A stretch of DNA of 64,000 nt from assembly GCA_013399695.1 (NCBI GenBank), contig VXAU01004944.1, forward strand, positions 1-64,000, in the 5' to 3' direction. Source of the DNA: Formicarius rufipectus. Its lineage: Eukaryota; Chordata; Aves; Passeriformes; Formicariidae. The notes under the pieces are model-generated. The model had not been told where the DNA came from. It did not search any database and saw only the letters and a program-made list of their open reading frames with translations. This document shows positions 36,067 to 48,451 of this stretch, one piece after another (positions within the stretch are counted from its first letter, which is position 1; each line of letters begins with the position of its first letter). Position numbers and translations under genes: made by a program.

Positions 36067-37502
36067 CTGTGCCATTAACACTTGTAGTCCTAAACTGTGA
36101 CTTTTCTTGAAGAAGTTACTCATCAGACAAGGAGGCTGTGACAGTCAGACAAAAGGGATATTATATACATTATATATATTATATACAAAATATTAACAAA
36201 TTTTATATAGAACAAGGGAAGAGGAATAGAAAGGCTAATTTATATAATGAAAATGTAATGCATTACTTCTTGTCACAACCCAAAATCACTTACTTTCACC
36301 AAATAATGGAATAACACTCTGAACACTTTAAATACCCCTTACCTTCATCTTTTGTTTCCTAGGACTACATGCTCAATTTACAAATAGTAAGATCTAAAAG
36401 GTTTCAATATTAAGTAGAGTTGTCATGTATTTAAGGTCTGAGAATAAACACTTATGAATGAGTCAGGCAACTTCAGCTCATCTTTTCAGGTTACTTTAAG
36501 GAACATTGGGTATAATTTGAAAACTCTACACAGCTTCCTTAATTTCTCTTTGATGCCTTAGGAATAAAACTTATTCCTAATAAATCTGCTATAATAACCA
36601 AATGTTGGATGACTAGGGTCTCTTGTTTGAGGTTTATAAATGTCTAGCATATTGAGGCAAACAATTACATTTTAATGATGTCTAAGTAGACAACTGAAAC
36701 TGAAAGAAATTTTACATCTAAATAGCATCTTCTAAGCAAGAAGCAGGGAAACTTTGAATTTTGGTTAATGACACTATAATCACCAGAGAGAGAATTGGTC
36801 TCCAAAATTACCATATTCTCTCATTAAACTTTTCAGAGTGAAACGCATTATTCAGTGCCCTATTCTATGCATGGAAATTGTGCTAAAATACTACAACACA
36901 GTTGCAAAGTGTTTGCAACTTCACGAGGTCAGAGCAGAGTCAATTGCACATTCTTGCTACTGAGGGAGCAGGTGGCCAGGACACCTGACGGAACATTAGT
37001 ACCTACTGGCTGCCAGAGCTGACAGTTTGAAACACCGTGCATCTTCATCCCTGGGGTAGAGGCATCCTAGTGGAATTACTGATGGAGTTCAATACATTCA
37101 AGAATGCAAAATAAGAATGCAGAGTTTTAAGTATTTCGCTATTAAGAGATTAACTAAACTGAAAGAAATACCATGGATATCATTTTAACAGGAATCCATC
37201 CTTTTATAATAACTTGTGTCCAAACTAAATTAAAGCTAATAGCAAAGTCTGGTGAAGCTCATGAGTACTATCACAGTCCTCCTGTGCTGATCACAGTGAT
37301 GAATTAGACCTTGGTTTCAAATCAAGGGGAGAATCCTTGCTTTCCTGCACCAGAACTACCACTTAACTGAAAGGGATATTTGCTGAGCTGTTAACAGGGC
37401 TGAAAGTCATTTCACTTAACTTGCATGTGTAAAAGAGAAACACAGTTATAGTATGTGGGATTTTACCTGTTTTATGGAAAAAAAGTATTATCTCTGGTAT
37501 TA

Positions 37503-37640
37503 TAATTTTGAGGGTTTTTGTATTCGTTGGGGTTTTTCTGGGGGGTGGCTTTTTGGTTGTTTATTTGTGGTTATTTTTGTTGTTGTTTGGTATTTTTGGG
37601 GTCTTTTTTGGTAGTGGTTTTGAATTTTATTTTTTTTAAA
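37503..37640. repeat. G/T-rich low-complexity tract
   Basis: About 135 bases with almost no A or C on the + strand, including GGG, GGGG and GGGGGG runs at 37512-37548 and repeated TTTTTGG units. On the PPFIA2 sense strand it is C/A-rich. Confidence 0.85.
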
Positions 37641-38193
37641 GGAAGTAGCAAAGACAGCATAAGTAAAGCTCTCTCAGATATGAAATGTAATACAAAGTAG
37701 TGTTTCCCTGCTTTAGTCTATCCTTTATCCTATTGGCAAGTCTGACTCTTTGGAAGTTTTATGTCCTAGTCTAAATTAGCCACAGAAAATCTTACAAGGT
37801 GAATTGTTCTCTGTGTTCACTGTCTCTGCATAGTTTGTAGGGTGGCTTCGTTAAGCAGTAAAAAGCAATCAAGTGCTTGGACTTAAATCTTACTGCTACA
37901 TAATGAGATAATAAGAGAAATCTGAGAATAATTTCCTACCTGTTTCAAAGACCTCATACACATCGCCACCACCATTAATGTTATACAGTATAGTATTTTC
38001 ATTTGCACTACAGAGTTCAGTAATCTTGCAGCTACTGTATGTATGGGAAGGCTACTTCCAGAGGGAATTATGCACTGTTAAGTGCTGGCAAAAAGAAATC
38101 TGCCTACCGAGACAAACTTTTCACTTAAATGACTTCTGAACTGTTTCAATTTAATACCTTCTAATGTAAGACATGCAAATACATGATTGATAT

Positions 38194-38290
38194 TCAAGAA
38201 CTGACTGGACACAATCCTGTGCTCTGGGATGACCCTGTACAGGGACATTGCATCAGATCACCCACTGTGGGCTCTTCTGTGATTCTGTGA
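38194..38290 (+). mobile_element. CR1 LINE 3' fragment
   Basis: The sequence runs CAAGAACTGACTGGACACAA, GTGCTCTGGGATGACCCTG, CATCAGATCACCCACTGTGG, CTCTTCTGTGATTCTGTGA. This follows the 3' end of an avian CR1 subfamily with the terminal GATTCTGTGA repeat. It is antisense to PPFIA2. Confidence 0.75.
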
Positions 38291-40321
38291 CTGCATTTCA
38301 TACAAGGAGGTGTTAATTCTGTTACACTCTTGATAGCTTGGCACTCTAATGACTACTCTAATTCAGCAGAATCTCATGTATATCTCTAACACATTATGTT
38401 ACATTTTTCCCATATTATGGCTCCTCTACAACTATATAACATATAGATGTGTATATATATTATACACATATAAACTAGCCATGTATGTTAGCATTTCTAT
38501 GATAGTAAATTAAGAGGAATCTTAAAATCAGTTTTGAGGATTCTAAAGTGAGAAATTATGGACAGGCAAATCTAAAAGGAATGGGAAAAATCAAATATCT
38601 TCATGATGTATTTATAGAACATAGAATAAATACACAGTTCAGACTAATTGAATAGTTACAGTCACAAAGGAAAGATTCCTTTCCTTCTGGCAGAGAACAT
38701 TTTGATTATAACTAATCCATAAAGAACCAAGGACAGACAGACACAGGAGAAAAAAAACAAAAGACTTGAAAAGCAGAAAGCATGGGGAAGTCTGATTGTG
38801 TGAGATTAGATAGAATATTAATAACACATTACCTGTATACTTATTATTTCTAAACCAAAAACTTGGGAGGCAATCTCATATATGAAGTAATTGTGTTGCA
38901 TATGCAGTTGTGTGTGTCAAGTCATATGTTATTTTAGCCACTTAAAAGAACTAACACATAAGAAAGTGAACAAAGACATTTATCCCTTCAACATGATTTC
39001 AATACTGTGGTACATTGAATCCTCAGAGCTGGAAGATACATAGGGACTTAATAAAAAGGTTGCTGAAAATTCAATTATATTCTTTATGAATGCTAATGAT
39101 GGCTCAAAGACACTTTCTAGATTTAGTAAAAAATGCACAGTAACATACTCTACATATATACATTTCTAAATTAATAATTAGTGATACAAATGTATAGATA
39201 AGAAATACAGGGACAAGATTCACCAACTGTAATATCCTTGTGAATGTTACTGTGCGATTCTTAATTGAATCAAATATGTTTCTTCTCCGTCAATGACCAC
39301 TTCTCTAATTGCTAAATCGAGGCTGATCGAGATGGAACGCTTACATTTGCACGTTGCACAAACGTGTACGTTTAAAGTTATATTTCATTAAGGACTTGAT
39401 ATGAAAGTAGTGATTAAGAATATTCTACATAAAAATTTAAAGAGATGTTCAAACATCATCCCTAGATTCTTTGGTTTAGACTTGCAAATTTTCTTGAAAC
39501 TCTGTCCAGGAATATTAAAAGACTGAAGGAAACATGAAAAACTGGAAAATTGAAAAATGAGGCTTTCTGAATCCAAATAATAGCAGTAAAGTTAATGGTT
39601 ATGGATGAAAAATAAACCTGTGTGTTTACAGAATGAATTTGGCAAAGTAATTTTTTTTTTTTTTCCTCTGACACCATCTAATTACTCTGGAACTGCAATG
39701 CTGACAAGATGTTTCTTTTGTGTTTGTAGCCTTATTTTACTACTCCTCCATAGCTTCTGGCAGCTGCTATGAGTCAGTGCACTGTTTTTACAGGGAGGTG
39801 CATCAAAGACAGCATTATTATATAATTGATGCAAACAAAAAGCTAGGTTTCTATTTCCTGACAGGCAAAGAGAAAGTAAAGTTGTAGGGTTTATGGGGAG
39901 CCTTTGACCTCTATAAACAGAAATAACATTGTGTTCAATAGATAAAACAAAAAATTCTTTTTTAACCTTCTGGAAAAATCTACATAGTGAGTCATTAAAT
40001 ATCTGCCTAATAATTTAAGAATTGCATGGTAGGCAAAAGGGACAGAATTAATGACATGTGAAATACAAAATATTCTCTCTCTCACAAACCTATGTTCTTT
40101 CACAAATGAAACAATATTGAAATTGACAGATTCTGAATATTTCCCCCTATATTCTATACGCAGCTTTAAAAAGTTTTAGACTAGGAAAAAAAGCCCACTC
40201 AGTGCTAAAATGCCAAAGTAGATGCACTTGCTTCTCATTACATGTCTGACTAAAACCAACACAAACCCTGATATTTTAATCAAGTTTGAGTCAAACAAAA
40301 TCACATAAAAAAGATACTCAC

Positions 40322-40415
40322 TTTTTCTTTAGTCTTCTGTCCTTCTCTGCTTGAGTTCCAAGTTTGCCTAACCCCAGAGATTCCTGTACTGCTGCCTCTG
40401 TTTCCATGTAACCTC
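40322..40415 (-). CDS. PPFIA2: PPFIA2 exon (METEAAVQESLGLG...)
   Basis: This 94-nt exon encodes GYMETEAAVQESLGLGKLGT then QAEKDRRLKK, the linker before SAM1 with its KDRRLKKK basic run. It completes the previous Arg codon (A plus GA) and ends AA, so the last Lys is finished by the SAM1 exon. The acceptor is TTTTCCAG and the donor GTGAGT. Confidence 0.94.
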
Positions 40416-43400
40416 CTGGAAAATAAAAAAAACCCAAACCCCTACGGTATATTCCCATAGCTCTTTCCCAGTTGTCCCCTCTTTAACCCTTCAATGCCCC
40501 TCCCACCCACAACCATACCCTATATTTGCTTCCTTAGTCATGACATCTGGTGTCTGTGGAGAATACCTATCACCTACATAAGTAAATTCTGACAAGCGTT
40601 TACTACATAGAAAAGAATAGAAGTGAAGGCAAAAAGCAGTTTCCTCATCTTTACTTTTAACAGAAATGCATGAGAAAAGCATCCTGACCTCCTTTGCCTG
40701 TCTTTAGTTTGCCTCCTAAGGCTCAGTCTCATTATGCTAAGTAAGCAATGCTCTCACCATTTTTTAAATCTTAGTTGAGAAATGCACAAATGAAAGTGCA
40801 TTCTCAAGAGCTGTCTCATTACTATTGCCATAACACAGCATCACTTAATGTAGTAGTGCTAAAGTCTTCATTTTGCTTTCATAGAGAGCCTTAGAGTCTT
40901 TCATGTTGTTATCCCTGCAAACTCAGAGTGATGACACAGAGTATCTGTCAGAGAAGTCAAAAGCCTTCTACGTCTCCCTGGAAGTGTCTTGTAGGCACCT
41001 AAAGCCTGTCCAAGTGGGAACTTGAATAACTTTATACAGAGTGACAAGGAAAGCTTGCAGTAAGCAAGGCTCATGGACCTAAATAAAACTGAAATTATAA
41101 ACTAAGGGCATGATCCATGCTGACCATCCAATACACTCACTAACATGACTCCCAGCGCAGAAGATGCTCTGACTGTTTTTCTCACAAATGCAGAGAACAT
41201 GAATGTATGACTTTTTACTTCATCTGCCTCTCCATGTTTTACAGAATCATATTAAAGGGTTCCTGCTGACTCTGGAGTAAGTTTTTGATTCAGCAAACTG
41301 CTCTATCAATATATCACACTTTTCTTGAGAGAGCAGCTCTTACTACGTTGGATAGAGATGGTATGAGTACTGTGCAATGAGGGCTTATTACAGGTTAGAG
41401 AGTATTCTTGGCATAATGCATTTCTCCATAAAACAAACCCATCTGGCCCTTTGAGTAACTCAGGGTACCTTGTACTGGATGTGGCCACAGCAAAGGCTCC
41501 CTGACAAGCTGACCTTTCATATGCCATGCAGATCAGCTTGCCTAGGCAGGTCTAAAATTGCCTGGAATGTACTGTTTAAGGTCTAGTATATTTAAAATGG
41601 AACACGGGAAGAGTCCACAAGTGTCTGGTGTGCTGTTTGCCAAGTGGGAGAAGACTGGATAAGTTTAAAAGCAAATTAATAAAAAAATAAAGGCATTTGT
41701 GCTCCTCATAGCATTCCTTTCCCCTTCTTCAATAATTTAAAGAAAACTTGAAGAATCGAGAAATCTTGAATCTTAATTCTAAAAAGGATTTCTTAGGGCA
41801 TGAATTGGCCTTTTAACAATAAGGCTAATGGTTTAGCAGAGATGGTAAATGCAGCAAATAACATAGCAAAACCCTGGCAAATTTAGTAGATGAAACTTAA
41901 TATTTTCAGAGTTCTGCAATGAATGCAGATCAAGGAAATATTTTGGGAGTCTGGCTTTGTTTGAATTAGTGATACAGCTCTGGAGGTTCCAATATTGTTT
42001 CTTAAATAACAGTATATAAATACAAGCAACTGAAGAAAACTTACTTTCCGTATTAAAAAGTATACAAAGCATGTGACTATATCAAATTAGTGTGTTTAAT
42101 TTAAGCAAGGAAATAAGTTACATTCCTTTCGATTTTGCATTGCAAATTCAGGTTATGAAAACCATACAAATATTCTGCAGTACAGCAGTGATAGGACTTG
42201 CTATATAAATTTCTGTGACACAGTATCTTACTATAAATAGAACTACTAACTATATAGCTGCACAGATAGCAAACCTGTCATGCAATTGAGTCAAGTACTA
42301 CCATGACTGCTGCTTTTTAAATTTCATTGCCTCTTCCAACTCACAATATTCTATGATATTGCTATTGAATGGAAGTGACCACTCAGTATATGGTTTTCTT
42401 TTGGTATGTTAAAAACTAATATAAGAAAAACTGCTTTATAATTCAGCTGCTCAATGTCTTTTCAATTTCTAAAAATATTTCGTTCCCACTTTCTAGTTAG
42501 TTAACAGTTGTACGGTTCATTTTATACATGCTTGTAAGCCTAGTTTGCTTATTTAAAATGTGCATCATACTGAAATCTTTCAGATGAGCTAAAGGATGGA
42601 AGCCACAAAAATCATAATATAATTGCAAATCACTAATATCTTCTAGCAATTTCATGACCTACTCTTGGGAATTACAAATAGACTTTATCCAATTCTATGT
42701 ATGTGTTATTAATCATGGTGGGTATTATTAAGAAATTAATCTACTGCCAGATTACATTGTTCCTGAGATAAACTTTAAAGTTCATTTTTGTTCCACATTG
42801 CAAGGAACACAGATGCATTTGTTACATCTCTGTCTTCTATGTTTCTCAGTTAACTGTGAAATCACAGATTATTATGCATAAACCATCAGTATCAATAAAA
42901 AGGGTTTTATGGAATGTAAATGTGAATTAATAAAGTCTAACTTTAGTAGCAACCTAAAGTTATAAAATTCTCCATCAATTCAGACAGTGGCATGCAGGTG
43001 TATTTGAAAGACCTGTTTAATAGATTCTCAATTAAAAGACTGAATAAATCAGTTTTATTCTTCATATAGTGAGAAAGGAAAAAAAAAAAGGAAATTCAAA
43101 TTGCAGTTAGAAATTAGGTTGGGCTTTTTTTCAAGAACACAAGGTCTTCACAGGCAGAGAGGAAAAAGGTTGGATTATAAATGAAGAATGTTCAGTTACT
43201 TGATTATACTCTGAAACTTTGACCTTAACATTATCTTTTTCTGTTCTGTACTATTTTAGTGATGGGCTTGTTGGTTGTAATATGAATGTAGGTTTTTGAT
43301 ATTTCAGGCTTACATATTGCTTAAGTGTTTACAATTACTGCACAGCCTTAAAATTCCTTTACAAGTCATCATGGCAGTTTAAATTTAGTGCCTCACAAAT

Positions 43401-44073
43401 TCATACTATGCAACATCTAAATTACTAGGAAGGAGGTAGTACTTCTGTTTTACTGACATCTATTCCAATTTGATATTTGTGTTGGCATCTGTACACACAG
43501 ATATATCCTATAGAAATAGGCAGAGGAAAATTTTTGCCATGAATGAAACAGACTGAGGTCTTCATAATGGAAAAGGGCAGAAGTAGCGATGCCTGTGAGC
43601 AGCAGCGTACCTATTGAAAGAGTATACTGAGGACATTCAGCAATAGGCAACAGAGGGCATCTACTGACACACTGAAATCTGAAAAGTAGCTATGCTTGCA
43701 AGGCCCTTCCATATCACACAGGTACACCTCTTATAGTGGTTTATTACTTACTACTTTCTCACCTCTTCTTTATTTGGTTATTCAAGAATAACACTGTTAG
43801 CATTTTTACCCTAATTCAACAGACTATTGAAGCAGCAGGTTCAGTGAAGAGGATGACTCTAGTAATTCGTGCCAGAACTGTCCTTTCATTTGCATTAAAC
43901 TCATAGCAAACTCTTGACAAATACAATTGTTGATAACAATGAAATTTAATGGCAAATTTATGCCAGACAAAACAGAAAAATGACCAAACTGGAAACTGAA
44001 AAAAGAAGCAAAATTAAAGATGGAAAAATAACTGTGAAATGGTGACCCTAGCTTGTTACCACTAATTCCTTAC
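40416..44073 (-). other. PPFIA2: PPFIA2 intron
   Basis: 3.7 kb, AT-rich, with a short CR1 tail (42327-42360). No additional frame-compatible exon was found. Confidence 0.7.
42327..42360 (+). mobile_element. CR1 LINE terminal scrap
   Basis: CTCTTCCAACTCACAATATTCTATGATATT matches the extreme 3' end of CR1 elements (CCTTCCAACTC...ATTCTATGATT). Only about 34 bases are recognisable. Confidence 0.55.
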
Positions 44074-44228
44074 TGAGCTGTCCAAGTCGAGCCTTCTCTT
44101 TTTTACCAAACAAACGTCCTATTGAAGACTTGATTCCTTTCTTCTTGGGAGCTTTATGCAGGGAGTCCTGACTGCTGTTGACACTGCCAAGACCAATGCT
44201 TTCTGGCTCCAATGAAGTAGGCAAACTA
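44074..44228 (-). CDS. PPFIA2: PPFIA2 exon (SLEPESIGLG...GRLFGKKEKARLGQL)
   Basis: This 155-nt exon encodes SSLPTSLEPESIGLGSVNSS, QDSLHKAPKKKGIKSSIGRL and FGKKEKARLGQL. The lysine-rich KAPKKKGIKSSIGRLFGKKEK stretch is a hallmark of vertebrate liprin-alphas. It takes the T that completes a split Ser codon and ends in phase 1. The acceptor is TTTTGTAG and the donor GTAAGG. Confidence 0.95.
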
Positions 44229-44742
44229 CTACAAAATGACAGTAAAGAAATGAAACAGATAACATGTCAACATTTTCAGGCAATTTTTTACTTTCTTTTG
44301 AGCATCTCTGCAAACAAATTAATTGGTTGTAATTTAGCAGTGTTCTCACAAAAAGTGAAACAATCACATTTTCTTTAAATTATCTGGCAACATAGAGAGC
44401 AACAAGATCACGTTTTCTACACCAGGCAAAACTGAAAATATTTTAAATTTGTTAAGAACAATTAATGAAAAATACAGTAATCAGCCTGCTGTTTTTCGTT
44501 CCAGGATTTGCAGTATTACTACTTCTAGTGGTCATCAAAACTGTACCTAAAACCAGAAATGCCCAACATGTACTTTAGCACTGACAAACGTTTTCAAGGC
44601 CACGCAAGAGTAAAAGGGTAAGACCTTCTACCCTGAGACAGGGAAGAAGTGAGTTCTTTTTGGAATAGTTAAATAACATGATTTGAAAACAATATTACAT
44701 GATAGAACTTTGAAGCACCAATTCACGTTACTAACATCTTAC

Positions 44743-44873
44743 CTTCTGGCATCATTGTGGTATGAAGAAGGAAGGGTATGAGTCATTCTGATAGCTCTAG
44801 GTGTTGGAGGGGGAGAAGTTTCACATTTGATTGTGGCTTTATCTTCACGCCCATCTTCTTCAACGACTGCAAT
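44743..44873 (-). CDS. PPFIA2: PPFIA2 exon (IAVVEEDGREDKATIKCE...)
   Basis: This 131-nt exon encodes IAVVEEDGREDKATIKCETS, PPPTPRAIRMTHTLPSSYHN and DAR. It is a Pro/Ser/Thr-rich linker rather than a folded domain. It starts in phase 0 after CTCCTCCAG and ends in phase 2 at GTAAGA. The 514-bp intron that follows (44229-44742) holds nothing recognised. Confidence 0.94.
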
Positions 44874-45756
44874 CTGGAGGAGAAAGACTCCATTGAGAAC
44901 AGATTAGCTTTTCAAGAATGTTTCAACATACGCTGCATGACTTTACCAAATGAACTGAAGCACGTATGGTTTCAAGTGCAATTTTGTGAGCAAATTGTAA
45001 GGATTCTTATTTTTGAAGGATGCTGCTGGGAAAGAACAATGGCCTAAATATGGCAGTTTAAAGTATGTATTCGGAAGAAAGGAGAACACGCTTGTAGAAG
45101 TTCATTCCTTTTATGCCAAATAGGTTGATACAGTGAAGGTCTAAACATGAAGATAACCTTAGGTGTAAATGGGTCTCTTGAACTAATCAGGATTATTCAA
45201 GTCAATTAAGTTTCTCAGGGATGTAAGAGAGAAGGTAAATAGAGACACAGCCATGACCACTCTGTACGCAGTGTGTTAAGAGAGTAGTCAGTATGCTTGA
45301 AAATTAGCATAGCCAAAAAGGAATTTCATCATAGCATAAAATTATTTATCTTACAGTGTTCTGTCATGTAACGATAGATCTCAATCAGTGCCAGATATGT
45401 AAATAATTTTATTTTGCTCCAGAAGATTTCAAGGAATCTGACTTTGGTTCCTCCAGCAAGAAGACTGGCCAAAATACATTAGAAGGTAATTATTTTGTGT
45501 CTGTAATTTTAAAAAATAATTATTCTTTTAGGTTTATGCTGTAGAGGCTACCACTCCAACATATCACTGGTAGGCCTTGATTCTGTGGCTTAGCTGTGAC
45601 CCCTGCAAGCCTTTTCAGGTAGAATTAGACTGATTATGCTCAGAAATTGAAGGAGAGGAGGGGATGCAGGTGCTGGCAAGATACCAAGTTATATACATAG
45701 CAAAGGAATATGACCAATGTACTTTCCCAAATTTAAAAGGAACCCCACTATCATAC
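44874..45756 (-). other. PPFIA2: PPFIA2 intron
   Basis: 0.9 kb between the 30-nt PSDLRKHRRK exon and the IAVVEED exon. Nothing further was recognised. Confidence 0.7.
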
Positions 45757-45786
45757 CTTTCTCCGATGCTTCCTTAGGTCGCTTGG
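45757..45786 (-). CDS. PPFIA2: PPFIA2 30-nt exon (PSDLRKHRRK)
   Basis: Ten codons, PSDLRKHRRK, in phase 0 at both ends; acceptor CAATCTAAG after TTTTTTTGTTGTTGCTACTTT, donor GTATGA. The peptide is strongly basic. It is part of the canonical protein as I recall it; its size and the upstream TGC suggest it could be alternatively spliced without a frameshift. Confidence 0.92.
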
Positions 45787-46959
45787 CTTAGATTGGTAAC
45801 AAAAGTAGCAACAACAAAAAAAGAATGATTAATAAATCTTATTGAAGCATAACAAAATGCCACACATTTGTTCTCACATTCAGAAGCGAGAAGTAGAAAT
45901 TTCTTTAATACTATTCATAATACATACTAATTATACTATCTACTTGGAGTAATAACTTTCTGGGGAAGAAGTAGGTTTTTTTGGTAAAATTACACTCTCC
46001 TACAATTTCATAAACTCATCAAAGAACTGGACATTGAGAGCTTACAGTAACACTGTATTTTTTCAGTTTTCATATAAATATTTATGCTACACCAGCAGAG
46101 GGGTTTTTTTTAAAGTTTTAGCTAATATTACAAATATATTGGTGTTGCACCAAGTAAAAGCACAAACTATCACCACCAAACACTGTGTCTGAACAAGTGG
46201 CTGGCATTTTCAGAAAATTAATGCAGGTTTACCTATCTTCTGTACTGCAGTATTAGTTGGAAACTAGAAGGCTGTTGGAATGCGTCTTGTTCAACCAACT
46301 CCCTTTGCATATTTATTTTTGGTGAATATCTCATTCTTTCAAGGGACGATGAAGATACTGCGCAGAATTTGTCTACTGCGTGGATCTGAGCTGCGGCGAT
46401 TCATGTAGTACTGCTTCTCCAGACAGCCAATACAGGGCTCTAGAGACCAGGACACTACATAACTCTTCTCAACTCAAAGTTTCCACTCGGAGGATGTCTG
46501 AAAGGCTTATGTCTGTCCCCAGCTAGAAAGGAGATACTCAACACTGAACTCCCGCTGAAACAGCTCAGGAGAGAAGTGTTCCAAAATGGCTCATGAATGG
46601 GAGCAAGGCTGCAGGCTGTGCTGCTGAGCACACCATGGGCTGCTGCTTCTACTGCTTGTGGTATGTCACAAATTCAACAGCAACTGATATAGACATATCC
46701 ATCTGAGGTTTAGCATGGTTAGAGTTGGATGTTACTGAGACCATGGCAACCTGAAGTGCAGAAGCTATGCTGTCATTTTGTGTTTGAATATGATGAACCT
46801 ACTGCCCCAAAGCTACAGTGTCCAAATTAAGGCAACTGGGAAGTGCAGGTGTCTGCTGGAGGACCACTTTAACCATTGCCATTTATCTGTAGCCAGATTG
46901 AACTGGGGTCCGCAAAGAATCAGTCACAATTGCCTGCTGTCCTTAGTTCCCGAGAGGGC

Positions 46960-47009
46960 AGCAAGCACCATAATAAACTGGGGGAGCAAACACCATACTA
47001 AACTGGGAG
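46960..47009. repeat. 25-bp imperfect tandem duplication
   Basis: Two adjacent 25-base units, AGCAAGCACCATAATAAACT... and AGCAAACACCATACTAAACT..., differing at three positions. They are head to tail with no spacer. Confidence 0.85.
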
Positions 47010-47730
47010 AGAGTTAAACTGGATATGTGTAATTGTTATTTCTGAGGAAAAGGGAATACTTGGCTAGATGATCACTGACAAAAGTCCTTACTACCAGCTG
47101 AGAAGAATGAACAGCCAGGTTCTATTCACCACTGCTCTCAGCAATCTCCTCTGCTAGGAGAGTTAATGTCGACATTCTGGTTAAGAACAAAGTTAATTTT
47201 CCCTCTGATGAGAGGCTTCACAGGGAAACAGTGCTGCTTCTTCCCAGGAACAGACCACAAGGGGACACTGGAGGCATTACAATCATCAGAGAGAAATCAA
47301 ATGAAAAATGGGTAACACATACCCTGTTCTACTCCCTGTATGTGGAGATTAGCAGAGTGGGCTGCTTTGATTCACTCCTAATGCTTAAAGGGATTAATTC
47401 ACACAGGTCCCAAACTGGTTTATAGCTTATACTGAACATTAAACCCTGCATCTGGACTCTGATCAGTATCAGACTTGTACATCTTGAATACATTGACACA
47501 TACTACCTTTAAATATTTGCACTGCTTCTTTTTGTCTAGGATCAAAATATTTTTATAAATTCCTTTTCAAAGCAAATGAGACATATTTGAATGTGTCCTC
47601 CAAGATAATGTTAGAAATGTTTTGCATGGTAATTTCATGGCCTGATATCTATGTCTGTGCTTCTTATAATGTTGAAATATATCAGTCAAATGAATTACTA
47701 GTGTATATATATAAAGTATATATTTCAAGT

Positions 47731-47761
47731 TATTCTTCATGATATACTGTCATGAAGAATA
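47731..47761. repeat. perfect 12-bp inverted repeat (hairpin)
   Basis: TATTCTTCATGA at 47731-47742 is followed by a 7-base spacer (TATACTG) and its exact complement TCATGAAGAATA at 47750-47761. It lies in AT-rich intronic sequence. Confidence 0.95.
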
Positions 47762-48213
47762 CATACAAAATGCTGCAAGTATAAAAGAATATACTAAATA
47801 AAATGTATATACAAATGAACATATATAGGAAGCAGTGAAAGCTCTTAATGTCTTCTAGTTTCTGAAGGTTTAAACTCAGCAATAGTCCCACAGACTACTG
47901 TGTAATAACAGTATCACTTCAGAGCTTTCCATTAGTAAACCTTTTTCACATATAAGTTGATTACAGTAATTGCAGTGATCAGTGGCCCTCGATCTTCATT
48001 TCATTATGTCCCGGGTGAATTATACAATTCTCAAATCCACAATAACAGAGCCCCAAACCACCTGGATATCCATATGCTAAGGAATTTGCTATCTGTGAAT
48101 GCATGATTAAGAGGTGAACAAAGAATCAGAAAGATGATCCAGTCATACAGTGAAAAGATTAAGTACTTAATATAAGAAATATCACACCTAAAATCGTTGT
48201 AACAGTTTCTTAC

Positions 48214-48451
48214 CAGTGTCATAACCCCCATTCTGTCCATCTCCCTGGCTGGACTACGAGGGGTGAGTTTAGGAGTTGAGTGTCCGCTGGGAGGAGATGA
48301 ACTTGCAAGTGATGATGCTGTCACTGAGCCAGTAATAGAGGTACCTTGGTGGACTCTGGCTAGATTTAAGCCTTCCAGACTCACGCTGGCCACTCGGTTC
48401 TCTATCTCTTCAGCACGCAGTTCTGTTGACTCTTTTTCTTCTTGAATTAAC
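48214..48451 (-). CDS. PPFIA2: PPFIA2 exon (LIQEEKESTELRAEEIENRV...)
   Basis: This 238-nt exon is the largest in the window. It encodes LIQEEKESTELRAEEIENRV, ASVSLEGLNLARVHQGTSIT, GSVTASSLASSSPPSGHSTP, KLTPRSPAREMDRMGVMTL: the last short helical segment, then a Ser/Thr/Pro-rich linker with SP and TP sites that are plausible phosphorylation targets. It completes a split Arg codon and ends in phase 0 (donor GTAAGA). Confidence 0.96.

Larger units (their letters stand above)
24325..40321 (-). other. PPFIA2: PPFIA2 16-kb intron
   Basis: The longest intron. It includes a GC-richer unexplained patch (26044-26400), a candidate 9-nt microexon (30753-30761), an assembly gap (30320-30512), a GC-richer open patch (34980-35260), a solo-LTR-like element (35532-36066), a G/T-rich tract (37503-37640) and a CR1 fragment (38194-38290). 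Most of the rest is unremarkable AT-rich sequence. Confidence 0.7.
45787..48213 (-). other. PPFIA2: PPFIA2 intron
   Basis: 2.4 kb. It contains a GC-richer patch (about 46360-47300) with a 25-bp tandem duplication (46960-47009), AT-repeat sequence near 47690-47725 and a perfect 12-bp-stem inverted repeat (47731-47761). Confidence 0.7.
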
